Below are positions 14,638 to 15,562 of a stretch of 15,562 nt of DNA, piece by piece (position 1 is the first letter of the stretch; each line of letters opens with the position of its first letter). The position numbers were made by a program, and so were the translations under genes. The DNA comes from a bacterium (GTDB taxonomy: Bacteria; UBA6262), in assembly GCA_028716025.1 (NCBI GenBank), contig JAQUQP010000029.1, positions 1 through 15,562 on the forward strand, given 5' to 3'. The notes below the pieces were generated by a model. The model did not search any database. It saw only the letters and a program-made list of their open reading frames with translations, and was not told where the DNA came from.

Positions 14638-15374
14638 TTTATTGTATATATAATCCCTACTGTAACCAGGATCGTTACGCTGAATATCTGATACAAGGTA
14701 AAGCCATACCAGATCACCGGATTATCGTCACGATAGAATTCAATGATAAACCTGACCGCCGGATAAAGGACAAAATATAGCAGGAAAACCTGTCCCGGAA
14801 ACTCCCGCTTTTTGGCGACATTAACTAAAATAAGAAAGATAAGGAAATCAGCCAGGGATTCATATATCTGGGTAGGATGTAGCGGAACGCCAGTTGGAGC
14901 CAGGGCTTGGGGATTCTCAAAATGCACAGCCCAGGACGCGGTACATACCTTGCCATAACAACAACCGGCAAAAAAACAGCCGATCCTACCGATTGCTTGT
15001 CCTAAAGCCAAATATGGTACGACCATATCCCCGATGTTCCAGACTGACAATTTCCTATGCCGCACATATATTACACCGCCCAGGACACCGCCGGCCAAAC
15101 CGCCGAAAAAGCTCATTCCGCCTTCCCATATCTTCAGTACGCGCAAAGGGTCCAGGCGATAATATGAAAAATTGGTCAATACTTCCAAGCCCCTGGCCCC
15201 GATCAGCGCGGTGATCAATATCCAAAAGCTCAGATCGAAAACAAAGTCACGGTCCACACCATATTCCTGGGCTCTCGTACTAGCTAGGATTATAGCCGCT
15301 AAAAATCCCAAGGCCACTAGTAATCCATATGTATGAATAACCAGCGGACCCAATTTTAGAAAAATAGGATACAC
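14613..15374 (-). CDS. lgt: Prolipoprotein diacylglyceryl transferase
   Basis: A 253-residue inner-membrane enzyme with about seven hydrophobic segments. It attaches diacylglycerol from phosphatidylglycerol to the lipobox cysteine of prelipoproteins. Signatures are HTYGLLVALGF (14-24), GGMSFFGGLAGG (85-96), GRIGCFFAGCCYGK (129-142, with the key Arg) and HPTQIYES (166-173). The Cys-rich GCFFAGCCYG variant in place of GNFxNxExYG is shared by many lineages outside Proteobacteria, from memory. Translation starts at GTG (15374), which lies 2 nt after the lspA stop, with a purine-rich GGGAAGAAG ribosome site inside the lspA end. With lspA it covers the first two steps of lipoprotein maturation. Confidence 0.96.
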   Translation of the reverse strand: MYPIFLKLGPLVIHTYGLLVALGFLAAIILASTRAQEYGVDRDFVFDLSFWILITALIGARGLEVLTNFSYYRLDPLRVLKIWEGGMSFFGGLAGGVLGGVIYVRHRKLSVWNIGDMVVPYLALGQAIGRIGCFFAGCCYGKVCTASWAVHFENPQALAPTGVPLHPTQIYESLADFLIFLILVNVAKKREFPGQVFLLYFVLYPAVRFIIEFYRDDNPVIWYGFTLYQIFSVTILVTVGIIYTIKWKKQKSK

Positions 15375-15376
15375 TT

Positions 15377-15562
15377 TTACTTCTTCCCTTCTTCTTTTAT
15401 TACTTGCGGGTTTTTTTCCTTTTTAAAAAACAAGTGGATGAATAGCAACACCATACCGATACTGATAGCCGAATCAGCTATATTAAATACCGGCCAGACC
15501 TGGAAATCGATGAAATCAACCACATAACCCAATCTCATCCGGTCGATAAGGTTGCTGATCGC
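15377..15562 (-). CDS. lspA: Signal peptidase II (lipoprotein), C-terminal part
   Basis: The 61 codons in the window end in TAA at 15377. Both catalytic aspartates are visible, in ISNLIDR and in VFNIADSAI (the conserved GNxxDR and FNxADxxI motifs). [15 protein letters not shown] lies between them, and the last membrane helix ([13 protein letters not shown]) is followed by a lysine-rich tail. The N-terminal part lies beyond the right edge. LspA cuts signal peptides from prelipoproteins after Lgt has modified them; the overlap with lgt regulation is by tight spacing only. Confidence 0.95.
   Translation of the reverse strand, partial: AISNLIDRMRLGYVVDFIDFQVWPVFNIADSAISIGMVLLFIHLFFKKEKNPQVIKEEGKK

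Overview
The window is a bacterial housekeeping region in which every convincing gene is read from the minus strand, so transcription runs from right (15562) to left (1). The organism looks like a diderm. It has prolipoprotein maturation enzymes and a PorV-like outer-membrane beta-barrel, next to a secreted protein with a FlgD/type IX-like C-terminal domain. Moderate GC, this gene mix (UPF0280, DUF116, PorV, FlgD-like modules) and intergenic repeats of the GATTACAC and CCTGCCTG...CAGGCAGG kinds suggest an uncultivated phylum such as Saganbacteria/Margulisbacteria, Omnitrophota or Elusimicrobiota. That placement is inference only; no 16S or marker search was possible.

Layout in transcription order. 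(1) 15562-12603: lspA 3' end, lgt, an RluA/RluD-type pseudouridine synthase, a short coiled-coil protein and a UPF0280 (ApbE-like) protein, tightly packed and partly overlapping. (2) 12572-10535: gmk, rpoZ (omega) and coaBC, a classic nucleotide/RNA polymerase/coenzyme A cluster. (3) 10491-7362: a 725-residue secreted multidomain protein and a PorV/UPF0164 barrel, spaced by 4 nt. (4) 7278-4593: a family-4-type uracil-DNA glycosylase and a PriA homologue that keeps its zinc module but has lost its helicase motifs. (5) 4592-4168: a gene-free stretch full of inverted repeats. (6) 4167-3880: a small membrane protein. (7) 3860-3482: a promoter-like site, a multi-hairpin candidate RNA, a repeat hairpin and a terminator-like hairpin, all before def. 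(8) 3459-1: def, fmt, DUF116, htpX and a membrane-anchored PASTA protein that runs off the window.

The genes serve cell-envelope biogenesis (lspA, lgt, porV, htpX, PASTA), translation initiation (def, fmt), RNA and nucleotide metabolism (pseudouridine synthase, gmk, rpoZ, coaBC) and genome maintenance (UDG, PriA). The least ordinary items are the helicase-dead-looking PriA, the unassigned structured RNA upstream of def with its own putative promoter, the inverted-repeat cluster downstream of priA, and the FlgD-like/PorV secretion pair. I found no CRISPR array, tRNA, rRNA, transposase or plus-strand gene that I could support.
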